From positions 1 through 23,545 of the forward strand of contig CAYSYM010000055.1 of assembly GCA_964435115.1 (NCBI GenBank): a stretch of DNA of 23,545 bases, in the 5' to 3' direction. Shown piece by piece: positions 1 to 6,768 of this stretch. The DNA is from CAYSYM01 sp964435115. GTDB taxonomy: Bacteria > Chloroflexota > UBA6077 > CF-72. Under the pieces are notes generated by a model. That model saw only the letters and a list, made by a program, of their open reading frames with translations. It searched no databases and was not told where the DNA came from. Every line of letters begins with the position of its first letter. The stretch's first letter is position 1. The position numbers and the translations under genes are program-made.

Positions 1-224
1 CTCCCGGCCCCGGCTCTCCCGGTAGGGGGCCGTTCGACTGCCCACTCCTATGGGCGCCAGCCCCCAGGAGAAAGCTCCGCCCCCTCCCTGGGGAGGGGGC
101 AGGGGGTGGGGAAAACCGAAGGACCCTGCCCCGAACCCGGCCAGGTGGAACGGGGCGGCGCGGAGCCCGTAGACTGAGCCCTGGGCCGCCGCCTCCACGG
201 CCGCCCTCGCTAGAAGAGACGACG
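1..224. other. Intergenic stretch with GC hairpin before the ferredoxin gene
   Basis: No convincing coding frame is seen. Positions 79-100 form a perfect inverted repeat (arms 79-88 and 91-100, GCCCCCTCCC and its complement) that may end a transcript entering from the left edge, but no T-run follows. A weak promoter-like TAGACT lies near 165-175. The ferredoxin start at 225 is preceded by a purine-rich AGAAGAG that could serve as a poor ribosome binding site. Confidence 0.4.
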
Positions 225-674
225 ATGGCTTTCTTCATCACCGACAAGTGTGTCGGCTGCAGCGCCTGCGAGACCGTCTGCCCGGTCACCGCGATCAACG
301 GGGTCAAGAAGGAGCTCTACTTCATCGACCCCAAGCTGTGTATCGACTGTGGCGCGTGTGGACGAGCCTGCCCCTACGACGCCATCCTCGATACGTTCGG
401 CGATGTGGCGCTGAAGGTACGGCGCACGGAGTGGAGTCGGCCGGTCATCGAGGAGGAGATCTGCAGTGGCTGCAAGTACTGCGTGGACATCTGCCCCTTC
501 GAGTGTCTCAGCATGGTCAACGAGGACACGCCCTGGATGGCGGTGGCCAGCTTGACCAACCCCAAAGCCTGCGTGGGCTGCTTCCTGTGTGAAGCGGCCT
601 GCGACAAGGGTGCCATCGTCCTCCGCCCGCCGTCGGACGTCAAGCCGGCGGCCGCCGCCCGCTTCCAGAAGTAG
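225..674 (+). CDS. Four-cluster [4Fe-4S] ferredoxin-type protein
   Basis: A 149-residue cytoplasmic electron carrier. Four complete CxxCxxCxxxC motifs are visible: C9/C12/C15/C19, C39/C42/C45/C49, C80/C83/C86/C90 and C116/C119/C122/C126. The first three are followed by proline as in bacterial ferredoxins; the fourth is followed by Asp. Sixteen motif cysteines suffice for four [4Fe-4S] clusters, as two fused 2[4Fe-4S] domains (about residues 3-60 and 75-135). There is no signal peptide or membrane segment. It probably passes electrons to or from an oxidoreductase, but no partner enzyme is present here; the gene upstream of the window could be one. The next gene starts 5 bases after its stop, so the two are probably co-transcribed. 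The role is inferred from motifs only. Confidence 0.9.
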   Translation: MAFFITDKCVGCSACETVCPVTAINGVKKELYFIDPKLCIDCGACGRACPYDAILDTFGDVALKVRRTEWSRPVIEEEICSGCKYCVDICPFECLSMVNEDTPWMAVASLTNPKACVGCFLCEAACDKGAIVLRPPSDVKPAAAARFQK

Positions 675-679
675 CCACG

Positions 680-1540
680 GTGCAGCGCTTCCAGGAGAGC
701 CCGGAGCCATCGGCTCCGGGCTCCGTGGGTGTGGCACCCTCGAGCCCCACTGGCGACCTAGCCCGGGTGCGCGGGGTAGCCGTCGACGCCGCCCGGTCGG
801 CCGGCGCGCTGCTGCGCGAGCGTCTCAACTGGGTGCGAGAGATCCGCCACAAGGGCGCCATCGACCTCGTGACCGACGTGGACGAGGCGAGCGAGCAGTT
901 GATCCGCCAGATGCTCCTCTCCGCCTTCCCGACGCACTCGCTCCTGGGGGAGGAAGGGGGCTCGGTGACGGGCAGTGACGCGCGCTGCCGCTGGATCGTC
1001 GACCCCCTGGACGGAACCAGCAACTACGCGCACGGCTTCCCCTTCTTCTGTGTCTCGATCGGCTTCGAGCTGGATGGCGAGCTGGCCGTTGGCGTCGTCT
1101 ACGATCCTACCCTCGACGAGCTGTTCGTCGCCGAGCGGAGCAAGGGCGCCACGCTGAATGGCTCTCCAATCCAGGTGTCCCACGCCAGCACGCTCGAGCG
1201 GTCGCTGCTGGCGACGGGCTTCCCGTACGACCGTCGCCTGTTCCAGCGGGCGCTGAAGGGCTTCGAGCTGTTGAGCCTGCGCAGCCTGGCGGTGCGTCGC
1301 GCGGGCAGCGCGGCGCTGGATCTCTGCTACGTGGCGTGCGGTCGGTTCGACGGCTACTGGGAGTGGGCAGTGCACCCGTGGGACGTGGCCGCCGGCGCGC
1401 TGCTGGTGGCCGAGGCGGGTGGCCGGGTGACGGGCGTGGACGGCGCCCCCTTCCACGTCGAGCGGGGTGAGGTCCTCGCCACGAACGGCCGCCTCCACTA
1501 CGCCATGCTGGAGGGCCTGCGGCCGGCGTCCCGGCGCTGA
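680..1540 (+). CDS. Inositol monophosphatase family protein
   Basis: A 286-residue Mg-dependent phosphatase of the IMPase/FIG superfamily, which removes phosphate from inositol phosphate, histidinol phosphate or similar small molecules. The metal-site motifs are intact: D66/D68 in the TDVDEAS stretch, GEE at 90-92, the signature DPLDGTSN at 108-115, and WDVAAG at 234-239. The length is normal for the family. The GTG at 680 is 5 bases after the ferredoxin stop. The first 25 residues are Pro/Ser-rich and unlike the family, so GTG at 725, 731 or 767 may be the true start. Substrate cannot be told from sequence; inositol-1-phosphate or histidinol-phosphate are the usual choices. Coupling to a ferredoxin is not an obvious pathway link. 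Confidence 0.92.
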   Translation: MQRFQESPEPSAPGSVGVAPSSPTGDLARVRGVAVDAARSAGALLRERLNWVREIRHKGAIDLVTDVDEASEQLIRQMLLSAFPTHSLLGEEGGSVTGSDARCRWIVDPLDGTSNYAHGFPFFCVSIGFELDGELAVGVVYDPTLDELFVAERSKGATLNGSPIQVSHASTLERSLLATGFPYDRRLFQRALKGFELLSLRSLAVRRAGSAALDLCYVACGRFDGYWEWAVHPWDVAAGALLVAEAGGRVTGVDGAPFHVERGEVLATNGRLHYAMLEGLRPASRR

Positions 1541-1595
1541 GCGGCCGGCGCTCCTCGCCGTGTGGGGGCGGGCGCGCCTGGCGCTGGCTGAACCC

Positions 1596-1880
1596 TCAGT
1601 TCCTGCGGCCCCCGCCCTGGCCGAACGGGTCCACGCCGTGCCGGAAGAGCCACTCGCGACTCTCGCGATGCAGGTCGTGGAGGTCTGGACGGGCGAGGAT
1701 CATGCGGTGCATCAGCTCCACCAGCTCGTCGCCGCCCTTCTCCCGGATGTCGGCTACCTGCCGGCCATCGCCGAACGTCGCGGCGCTCTCCTCCAGGAAC
1801 TGGCGGAGCGCACGGGGATCGCGCCGGCGCAGCACAGCGCCGAGCTGGTCGCGGTAGGACGCTCCGCGTTCTCGTGCCAC
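1596..1880 (-). CDS. Small hypothetical protein, charged and Arg-rich
   Basis: A 94-residue protein that I do not recognise. It starts with GTG behind a very strong ribosome binding site (AGGAGGAGG, about 5 bases upstream), which is the main support. The sequence is helical and highly charged, with a conserved-looking middle (residues 20-75, rich in Arg, Glu, Asp, His and Leu) and a Gly/Arg-rich tail. There is no signal peptide, membrane segment or Cys. It lies 23 bases downstream of tRNA-Arg on the same strand, so it may be read from the tRNA transcript. It converges with the phosphatase gene, with 55 bases between the two stops. Function unknown. Confidence 0.65.
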   Translation of the reverse strand: MARERGASYRDQLGAVLRRRDPRALRQFLEESAATFGDGRQVADIREKGGDELVELMHRMILARPDLHDLHRESREWLFRHGVDPFGQGGGRRN

Positions 1881-1903
1881 CGGTCCTCCTCCTGTTTGGG
1901 CGG

Positions 1904-1976
1904 CGCCCCCGGAGAGAGTCGAACTCCCGACGCCCGCCTTAGGACGGCGGCGCTCTATCCACTGAGCTACGGGGGC
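1904..1976 (-). tRNA. tRNA-Arg (anticodon CCT, reads AGG)
   Basis: On the minus strand the gene begins GCCCCCGTAGCTCAG and folds into a full cloverleaf with a 7-bp acceptor stem. The anticodon stem is CCGCC/GGCGG around the loop GTCCTAA, giving anticodon CCT. The T arm is GGGAG-TTCGACT-CTCTC. The discriminator is G and the 3' CCA is not encoded (CCG follows). A tRNA for a rare Arg codon is expected as a single-copy gene. Confidence 0.95.
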
Positions 1977-2129
1977 GAAAGTGTGCGCCCGGAGCGCCCT
2001 CTTCAGCGCGTGGACTCGCCCGGGCGAGACATGCCTTGCCGAAGCGCCCAGGCGCGTCCGAGACGCGCTGTGCGTCGCCGCGATTCTACCGGTTTGCCGC
2101 GGCAGAGGACCTGGCGCGGCCCGGGAATC

Positions 2130-2270
2130 TCAGTCCCGGCGCCGCCCGTCGCGGACCTGGACGGACCGCGTTCGCCACTGGGCGTAGCCAGTCTGCAGCT
2201 CTTTCCCGAGCAGGAAGGCGACGATCCATCCAACCAGCAGGAGTCCAAACTGGACCGCTTCGACGGGCAT
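2130..2270 (-). CDS. Tiny single-pass membrane protein
   Basis: A 46-residue frame, starting MPVEAVQFG. It has one hydrophobic stretch at about residues 7-21 (LLLVGWIVAFLLG core) followed by an Arg-rich tail (about residues 32-45) ending in RRRD. The ATG is preceded by GGAG with a 5-base gap, a good ribosome binding site. The layout (short N-terminus, one helix, positive tail) fits a small membrane protein with the tail in the cytoplasm. It lies between the DUF1015 gene and tRNA-Arg on the same strand. The 246 bases upstream of it (2271-2516) show no other coding signal. Function unknown; conservation in relatives would be needed to confirm it as a gene. Confidence 0.55.
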   Translation of the reverse strand: MPVEAVQFGLLLVGWIVAFLLGKELQTGYAQWRTRSVQVRDGRRRD

Positions 2271-2516
2271 AGCATCTCCAGGAGAAGGGGTACGGCCGCG
2301 CCCCGCGGCCGGGCCAGGCGATTATGTCGCCCAGCCGCCGGGCACGCAAGGAAAGGTCAGCCCTGGGGTGTCCGTCACGTTCTTGGGTGAACGCGGCTGC
2401 GTTGCGATGAAGCGCCTTGGCGTGGTGCGAGGCGGCGCATTCGGACCAGCATTGAGCAGCCGAGAGCGTCTCACGTGTCCCTTCGCGGGCCGTGCCCAAC
2501 ATTCTGCCGCACACCC

Positions 2517-3827
2517 TCAGCCCTGGGCGAGGTCGCGGATCACCAGCCCCGTCGGTGGCTTGGGGTAGAAGTAGGTCGACTTCTCCGGCAGGCGGTCGCC
2601 GGCGTCGGCCACGGCGAGGACCTGCGACACCCGGGTCGGGTTGAGGAAGAGGGCCAACCGCGCGGCGCCGGCGCGCACAGCGTCGAAGGCGCCGTGGAAG
2701 CTGCGCGTGTAGCCCAGTACCTGCTCGCGCGGACGGCCAAGCTCCTCGACCAGGGGTTCGATGACGAGCGCGTGCAGCAGGCTGACGTCGAGCGATTTCC
2801 AGGCGTCCGACCGGTCGGCGGGGAGCGCCTCGGTAGGCGGTGTCCGGCCGCGCAGCTCGAGCAGCGCGAAGAGGTCTGGGGCGGGGCCGTAGACGCCAAA
2901 GGCCGGGCCCAGCTCCCCCCTGGCCTCGAGCTGGGCACGCAACGCGTCGAGCTGCTCAAGCGGCGGCGCGTCCCAGACGGGGAAGTACTGCAGGTGCAGG
3001 CTGGGCGACCAGCGCGCCTCGAGCTCCTCCATCGCCAGACCGTCCGGCAGGGCGCGCACCAGGCGGTGGGTTGGCAGGATCACCAGGCCTGGGTCGTCCG
3101 CGGATGTGATGACGGCGAGTGTGGCGTCGGCGCCAGGGAGCGCCCGTCCGGCGCCCCCTTTGAAGGCAAGCGCGGTCTCGTAGCGGTGGTGCCCGTCCGC
3201 GACGTACAGCGGACCGCTCTCCGCAAAACCCCGCTGGATCGCCCCGGTTGCGCCCGGGTCGTCGACGACCCACAGGTGGTGCTCCTCGTCGCCGAGCGAG
3301 AACCAGGTATCTGGCGCGCGCTGCTCGGCCGCTGCCCACGCCTCCGCCAGCGGCGCCGGCACCCCGCGCGAGAGCACCCACACGGGGCTCACGTTGGCAT
3401 GCGTGGCCGCCATCAGCGCCAGGCGGTCGGCCTTGGGGCCCGCGAAGGTGTGCTCGTGCGGGACGACCGTGCCCGCCTCCCACGGCTCCACGCCCAGCGC
3501 GGCGATCAGGTCTCGGCGCATGCGGCGCTCGCCACGGACCGTGAAGCGCGTCTCGTGCAGGTAGTAGGCTGGGCGGGCGTCGGGGCACAGCGCACGGGCC
3601 TGGCGCCAGTGCCTCAGGAGCTCCGCCGCGTGCTCGTAGCGCCCCCCCTGGCGGCCGGGCGGGTCTGACGGCAGCTCCACGTGGACCGCGTTGTACGGAC
3701 TCGCGGCCTGGAGCTGCCTCTGCTCCTCAGCACTGATCACGTCATACGGAGGGCAGACCACTGCCCCGAGGTCGCCGACCACACGGACCTGGAAGCGGAG
3801 GCCGGCGAAAGGAAGCACTCGGTTCAT
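2517..3827 (-). CDS. DUF1015 family protein
   Basis: A 436-residue protein starting MNRVLPFAGLRF. Counting from a possible upstream GTG at 3833, it shows the typical DUF1015 landmarks: CPPYDV at 27-32, PHEHTFAGPKADR at 125-137 and ADGHHRYETA at 212-221. Length is normal for the family. The DGHHR motif is shared with ParB/Srx-type kinases such as archaeal free-serine kinase, so a small-molecule kinase role is possible, but this is inference and the family is largely uncharacterised. The protein looks soluble, with no signal peptide. ATG at 3827 is preferred; GTG at 3833 would add only two residues, and neither has a strong ribosome binding site. It is divergent from the LysM lipoprotein gene, with 132 bases between the starts. 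Confidence 0.9.
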   Translation of the reverse strand: MNRVLPFAGLRFQVRVVGDLGAVVCPPYDVISAEEQRQLQAASPYNAVHVELPSDPPGRQGGRYEHAAELLRHWRQARALCPDARPAYYLHETRFTVRGERRMRRDLIAALGVEPWEAGTVVPHEHTFAGPKADRLALMAATHANVSPVWVLSRGVPAPLAEAWAAAEQRAPDTWFSLGDEEHHLWVVDDPGATGAIQRGFAESGPLYVADGHHRYETALAFKGGAGRALPGADATLAVITSADDPGLVILPTHRLVRALPDGLAMEELEARWSPSLHLQYFPVWDAPPLEQLDALRAQLEARGELGPAFGVYGPAPDLFALLELRGRTPPTEALPADRSDAWKSLDVSLLHALVIEPLVEELGRPREQVLGYTRSFHGAFDAVRAGAARLALFLNPTRVSQVLAVADAGDRLPEKSTYFYPKPPTGLVIRDLAQG

Positions 3828-3898
3828 CGGCACACCGCAGTAAGCAGGCTGCCGCCGTCGTATGTCAAGGCCGGCCGGATGTGCTGTGACAGGGTGGA

Positions 3899-3927
3899 TT
3901 ACCAGCCGTTCACTGCCTGGCTATACT
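3899..3927 (+). promoter_or_regulatory. Promoter of the LysM lipoprotein gene
   Basis: The -35 box TTACCA (3899-3904) and -10 box TATACT (3922-3927) are separated by 17 bases. The predicted transcript starts near 3934, about 26 bases before the ATG, and includes the AGGAGGGG ribosome binding site. The -10 surroundings (TGGCTATACTG) recur before the thioredoxin reductase gene. Confidence 0.65.
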
Positions 3928-3959
3928 GCCTCCTACGCGGTGACCTCTAGGAGGGGAGC

Positions 3960-4349
3960 ATGCGTCTGCTACGGTCCTGGGGTGCTGGTTTACGCAGTCG
4001 GCTGCCGCTCTTCGGCGCCGTGCTGGTGGTAGTGGTGACGGCCTGCGGGGGTGGGGGCGCTGCTGGGCAGCCCACGCCGGCCGGTTCGCCCACCTCCGGC
4101 GCCCTCCCCACGCCGGCGCGACCCACGCTCGCGTCGCCGGTCCCGTCACCGTCTCCCAGCGCACCCGCCGCCGCTGAGCAGACCTACGTGGTCCAGCCGG
4201 GCGACACCCTCCTCTCAATCGCCCAGCAGTTCTACGGCGACGGTACCAAGTGGCGCGCCATCTACGACGCCAACCGGGACGTGATTGGCGACAACCCTGA
4301 CGCGCTCAAGGTGGACGTGAGGCTCAGGATCCCGCCCAGGGCGCCCTGA
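3960..4349 (+). CDS. LysM-domain lipoprotein
   Basis: A 129-residue secreted lipoprotein. The N-terminus has positive charges, a hydrophobic core (residues 16-27) and a lipobox VTAC with the lipidated Cys at 29. A Pro/Ser/Thr/Ala-rich linker (about 35-72) leads to one LysM domain (about 74-127, beginning TYVVQPGDTLLSIAQQFYG). LysM domains bind N-acetylglucosamine polymers such as peptidoglycan, so this protein probably tethers to or senses the cell wall at the membrane surface. There is no catalytic domain. The start is firm: ATG with AGGAGGGG 3-4 bases upstream and a promoter just before it. The gene is followed by a second lipoprotein gene on the same strand. Confidence 0.93.
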   Translation: MRLLRSWGAGLRSRLPLFGAVLVVVVTACGGGGAAGQPTPAGSPTSGALPTPARPTLASPVPSPSPSAPAAAEQTYVVQPGDTLLSIAQQFYGDGTKWRAIYDANRDVIGDNPDALKVDVRLRIPPRAP

Positions 4350-4488
4350 CCGACACGGCCGTGGGTCCCGCATACGGCCGCAGCCGCCGCGCTGGTACCG
4401 ACAGCCGGCCGGTCACAGTTCCGTGACCCGTGCCCGTCCTCGCGCCCAGTGAGCACTCGCGCCCCGTCTGCGGCCGGGTACGCGTGGC

Positions 4489-4494
4489 TATGAT
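4489..4494 (+). promoter_or_regulatory. Probable -10 box of the second lipoprotein gene
   Basis: TATGAT sits in the context GTGGCTATGATGGG, matching the TGGCTATACTG context of two other plus-strand promoters in the window. It lies about 100 bases before the ATG kept in the left copy of the duplicated segment. The corresponding right-copy bases are degraded. No good -35 box is seen. Confidence 0.35.
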
Positions 4495-4643
4495 GGGCAG
4501 GCCCGCCGTCGGCACCTTGGCCGCCCCCGCGCGGACAGGGGTCGGCGCCTGCCCCGTGCGCCGGCCCCGGAGGCCGCCGGGTGCCCCCCATGCAACACCC
4601 GCCGCCCCCCCCCCCCCCTCCCCGGGCCGCCGCCCGGGCCCAG

Positions 4644-4653
4644 NNNNNNNNNN
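4644..4653. other. Assembly gap (10 N)
   Basis: Ten Ns, probably a fixed-size placeholder. Because both flanks appear to be the same sequence, the true distance is probably negative (the flanks overlap), and any reading frame drawn across the gap is unreliable. Confidence 0.95.
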
Positions 4654-4772
4654 GGCCGGGTAGGTGTGGGCGTGGCGGGAGGTCCCGCCGGCGGCGCCGG
4701 TGCCGCCCGCGGGCGGACGGGGGTCGGAGGCTGGCCGGGTGCGCGGGCCAGTGCGGCGGCGGGTGGCCCCTC

Positions 4773-5243
4773 AGGCAACGCCGCCGGTCGCCGCCCGCGA
4801 CGCTCCGGGCCGTCGCCGGGCTCGGCGCGGTAGCGCTGCTCGTCGCGCTCGGGCTCGCCGGCTGCGGCCGCAGCCCGAACGCGACCGCGGCTGACGTCGT
4901 GGGCCTCCTGCCTCAGCCGACGCCGGACCCGACGCTGGATGCCGTGGTCCGGGGGCGTGTGACCGTGACGCCCCGCGTGAGTCCAACCGCCACGCCCACG
5001 CCGACCCCGGCCGTCCAGCGCTCGCCCGCCCTCCGGGCGCCGCCGACGATTGAGCCCCGGCCGCGACCGGCACCGCCGACGCCCACCGCCACGCCGCGCA
5101 AGCCGCCCACGCCTGTGCCGACGGCGACCACCCGCCCGGCGGGCCCGCGTGCCACCAGCACGCCCACACCGCGCCGCACACCAGGCTCCTCGGCGGCGTC
5201 GGTGAGCCCCCTGCCGCCCACGACCACGCCGGCCAGGCCGTGA
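4773..5243 (+). CDS. Pro/Thr-rich lipoprotein, start damaged in assembly
   Basis: About 156 residues. As printed, the frame has no ATG or GTG start after the gap. If the AGG at 4773 is corrected to ATG, as in the matching left copy (4590), the protein begins MQRRRSPPATLRAV. It then has a hydrophobic core and a lipobox LAGC: a textbook lipoprotein signal peptide. After the Cys the chain is almost entirely a low-complexity Pro/Thr/Arg/Ala linker with PTPTP and PTAT repeats; no folded domain is recognised. It probably sits on the outer face of the membrane or spans the wall. It follows the LysM lipoprotein on the same strand, with its own possible promoter. The stop at 5243 is 12 bases from the end of the convergent permease gene. 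Gene reality is likely, exact N-terminus inferred. Confidence 0.65.
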   Translation, partial: RQRRRSPPATLRAVAGLGAVALLVALGLAGCGRSPNATAADVVGLLPQPTPDPTLDAVVRGRVTVTPRVSPTATPTPTPAVQRSPALRAPPTIEPRPRPAPPTPTATPRKPPTPVPTATTRPAGPRATSTPTPRRTPGSSAASVSPLPPTTTPARP

Positions 5244-5255
5244 GGCCGCGGCCGC

Positions 5256-5987
5256 CTACGCCGGTGCTGGCTGCGTCGACTCCAGCGGGCTGGCGGAGCG
5301 CTTGCGCGGGGCCTGAGGCTCACGCACCTCCAGCCGCCGCGCCAGCCGCGACAGCGTGTAGTTGATGGCGAAGTAGATGACCGAGGCCACCAGGATGCCC
5401 TGGATGGGGCCGACCTCGAAGCCGCTGTAGAGGATCGTGATGCGACGCATAAGCTCGTTGGTGCCGACAATGTAGGCGAGCGACGTGTCTTTGATGAGCG
5501 TGATGAGCTGGCTGACCTGCGGCGGCACGATGCGGCGGAAGGCCTGCGGCAGCACCACAAAGCGCATCGTCTGTGCGTATGACAGGCCGAGCGAGCGCGC
5601 CGCCTCGATCTGCCCGCGCTCGATGGAGAGGATGCCTGCGCGGATGATCTCCGCGTTGACCGCGCTGGTGTAGGCGGTGAGGGCGAGCGTGGCCGCCGCC
5701 ACTGGGTCCTGCAGGCCGAAGCGCGCGCCGCCGAAGAAGGCGAAGAAGATCAGGTACAGGACGGGCAGCGCCCGGATCACCTCGATGTAGGCGACGGCCG
5801 GGTAATGCAGCAGAGGGGCGCGTGAGATCCGGGCCAGGGCGAGGAGGGTCCCGACGGCCAGGCTGGCGACGATGGCGACGGCGGCGATGGAGACGGTGAT
5901 CTGCAGCCCGGCGAGGAGGAACTGCCAGATCTCCAGCTCGGCGAACGCCTTCCAGTAGCGCCACTCGAAGAGTCGGCTGAGGTCCAT
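5256..5987 (-). CDS. Polar amino acid ABC transporter permease (HisM/GlnP type)
   Basis: A 243-residue inner-membrane permease of the polar amino acid uptake family. About five hydrophobic segments are visible. RALPVLYLIFF at 72-82 is typical of the family. The EAA loop that contacts the ATPase is at about 112-148 (AEIIRAGILSIERGQIEAA, then GLS). The C-terminal tail is charged and Pro-rich. It is the last gene of the set ATPase, binding protein, permease, permease, and probably pairs with the permease encoded just upstream as a heterodimer. ATG is preceded by GGGAGG about 8 bases upstream. A 44-bp palindrome lies immediately before it. The C-terminus converges on the lipoprotein gene, 12 bases away. 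Confidence 0.93.
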   Translation of the reverse strand: MDLSRLFEWRYWKAFAELEIWQFLLAGLQITVSIAAVAIVASLAVGTLLALARISRAPLLHYPAVAYIEVIRALPVLYLIFFAFFGGARFGLQDPVAAATLALTAYTSAVNAEIIRAGILSIERGQIEAARSLGLSYAQTMRFVVLPQAFRRIVPPQVSQLITLIKDTSLAYIVGTNELMRRITILYSGFEVGPIQGILVASVIYFAINYTLSRLARRLEVREPQAPRKRSASPLESTQPAPA

Positions 5988-6000
5988 CAGCTCGGCCTCC

Positions 6001-6044
6001 CGGCCCGGGCATGACGGCGCCGCGGCGCCGTCATGCCCGGGCCG
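6001..6044 (-). repeat. 44-bp perfect palindrome between the two permease genes
   Basis: Arms 6001-6022 and 6023-6044 are exact reverse complements with no loop, beginning CGGCCCGGGCATGACG. The palindrome includes the last codons and TGA stop (6031-6033) of the upstream permease gene and most of the intergenic bases. In RNA it would form a very stable hairpin. There is no T-run, so control of mRNA stability or partial termination inside the operon is more likely than a full terminator. Confidence 0.9.
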
Positions 6045-6690
6045 CCACCCGGAAGCGGGTCAGGCGCTGCTCCAGGTGGTGGACGGCGTTCCCCATCGGC
6101 AGGGTGAGCGCCAGGTAGAGCGCCGCCGAGACGAAGAAGACCTGGTAGGTGGCAAACGTCCGGGCGTTGACCACCTGCGTCTGGTACAGCAGCTCGGGCA
6201 CCGTCACGGCGGCGGCGACCGACGTGTTCTTGGTCATCGCGATCGCCAGGTTGCCCAACGGCGGGATGGTCACCGCGAACGCCTGCGGCAGTACCACCAG
6301 CCGCATCATCTTGTCGTAGCTCAACCCGAGCGCCCGAGCCGCTTCGATCTGCCCGGTGCCCACCGAGAGGATGCCGGCCCGCACGGCCTCCGCCACGAAG
6401 GCCGCCGTGTAGACGCCGAGCCCGGCGAACGCGCCCACGAACTCCGGTAGCAGGATCCCGATGAACGGCAGGCCGAACACCCAGAAGAACATGTGGGCCA
6501 GGAGCGGGACGTTGCGGACGAACTCCACGTACGCGGTCCCGACCCACCGCAGCGGCGGCAGCGGACTCACGCGCAGCAGCGCCACGAGGATCCCCACGAC
6601 GACGGCGATCGCACCCGCCAGGAGCGCGAGCTTGATTGTCGTGAGGAACCCGTCGAAGAACAGCGGAAGCGAGCTGAGAACAGGGCCCAT
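6031..6690 (-). CDS. Polar amino acid ABC transporter permease
   Basis: A 219-residue membrane permease of the HisQ/GltJ type. Family marks are VEFVRNVPLLAHMFF (55-69) and the EAA loop at about 101-137 (AEAVRAGILSVGTGQIEAA, then GLSYDKMM). Hydrophobic segments occur near 18-40, 62-80, 84-105 and 180-200. It is the third gene of the operon, 78 bases after the binding-protein gene; that gap holds an 18-bp-arm hairpin. Its last codons lie in the 44-bp palindrome. No clear ribosome binding site precedes the ATG at 6690, which with the hairpin suggests lower expression than the binding protein. It probably forms the translocation channel with the next permease. Confidence 0.93.
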   Translation of the reverse strand: MGPVLSSLPLFFDGFLTTIKLALLAGAIAVVVGILVALLRVSPLPPLRWVGTAYVEFVRNVPLLAHMFFWVFGLPFIGILLPEFVGAFAGLGVYTAAFVAEAVRAGILSVGTGQIEAARALGLSYDKMMRLVVLPQAFAVTIPPLGNLAIAMTKNTSVAAAVTVPELLYQTQVVNARTFATYQVFFVSAALYLALTLPMGNAVHHLEQRLTRFRVAARA

Positions 6691-6707
6691 GGGCGGGTCT
6701 TGGTGGT

Positions 6708-6756
6708 GGGCGTGGGGTAGCGGGTGCTGGGTGTCAGTACCCGCTACCCCACGCCC
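6708..6756 (-). repeat. Strong intercistronic hairpin after the binding-protein gene
   Basis: Arms 6708-6725 (GGGCGTGGGGTAGCGGGT) and 6739-6756 are perfect complements (18 bp) around a 13-base loop. It starts 13 bases after the binding-protein stop codon. Such hairpins between binding-protein and permease genes are known to stabilise the upstream mRNA (as in E. coli malE-malF); that role is inferred here. There is no T-run in the direction of transcription. Confidence 0.85.
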
Positions 6757-6768
6757 GTTACCCGACGC

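Larger units (their letters stand above)
4472..4825. repeat. Imperfect direct duplication flanking an assembly gap
   Basis: Bases 4472-4643 align almost without gaps to 4654-4825 (offset 182, then 183 after one inserted base), at roughly 70% identity by hand alignment. The left copy grows C-rich towards the gap and the right copy is G-rich next to the gap, as expected for two error-laden contig ends that cover the same DNA. The left copy keeps the start codon (ATG at 4590-4592) that the right copy reads as AGG (4773-4775). An assembly artefact is more likely than a true tandem repeat. Confidence 0.7.

Noticed and set aside
1467..2390. 307-codon plus-strand frame
   Set aside because: It crosses the phosphatase end, a tRNA gene and the small minus-strand gene, and has low-complexity composition. 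No ribosome binding site or domain.
2475..3668. Long open frame of 397 codons on the plus strand
   Set aside because: It is antisense to the DUF1015 gene, which has clear family motifs. High GC content keeps opposite frames open; the translation is Arg/Gly/Pro-rich without any domain.
4581..4643. Polyproline N-terminus of a protein crossing the gap
   Set aside because: The run of Cs adjoins the gap and aligns to a mixed sequence in the right-hand copy, so it is probably sequencing error. A signal peptide starting at the ATG in the repeat explains the gene better.
6001..6756. Inverted repeats as a MITE or insertion-sequence remnant
   Set aside because: There are no target duplications or transposase traces, and the two repeats have unrelated sequences. 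They sit exactly at gene ends, which fits RNA hairpins better.
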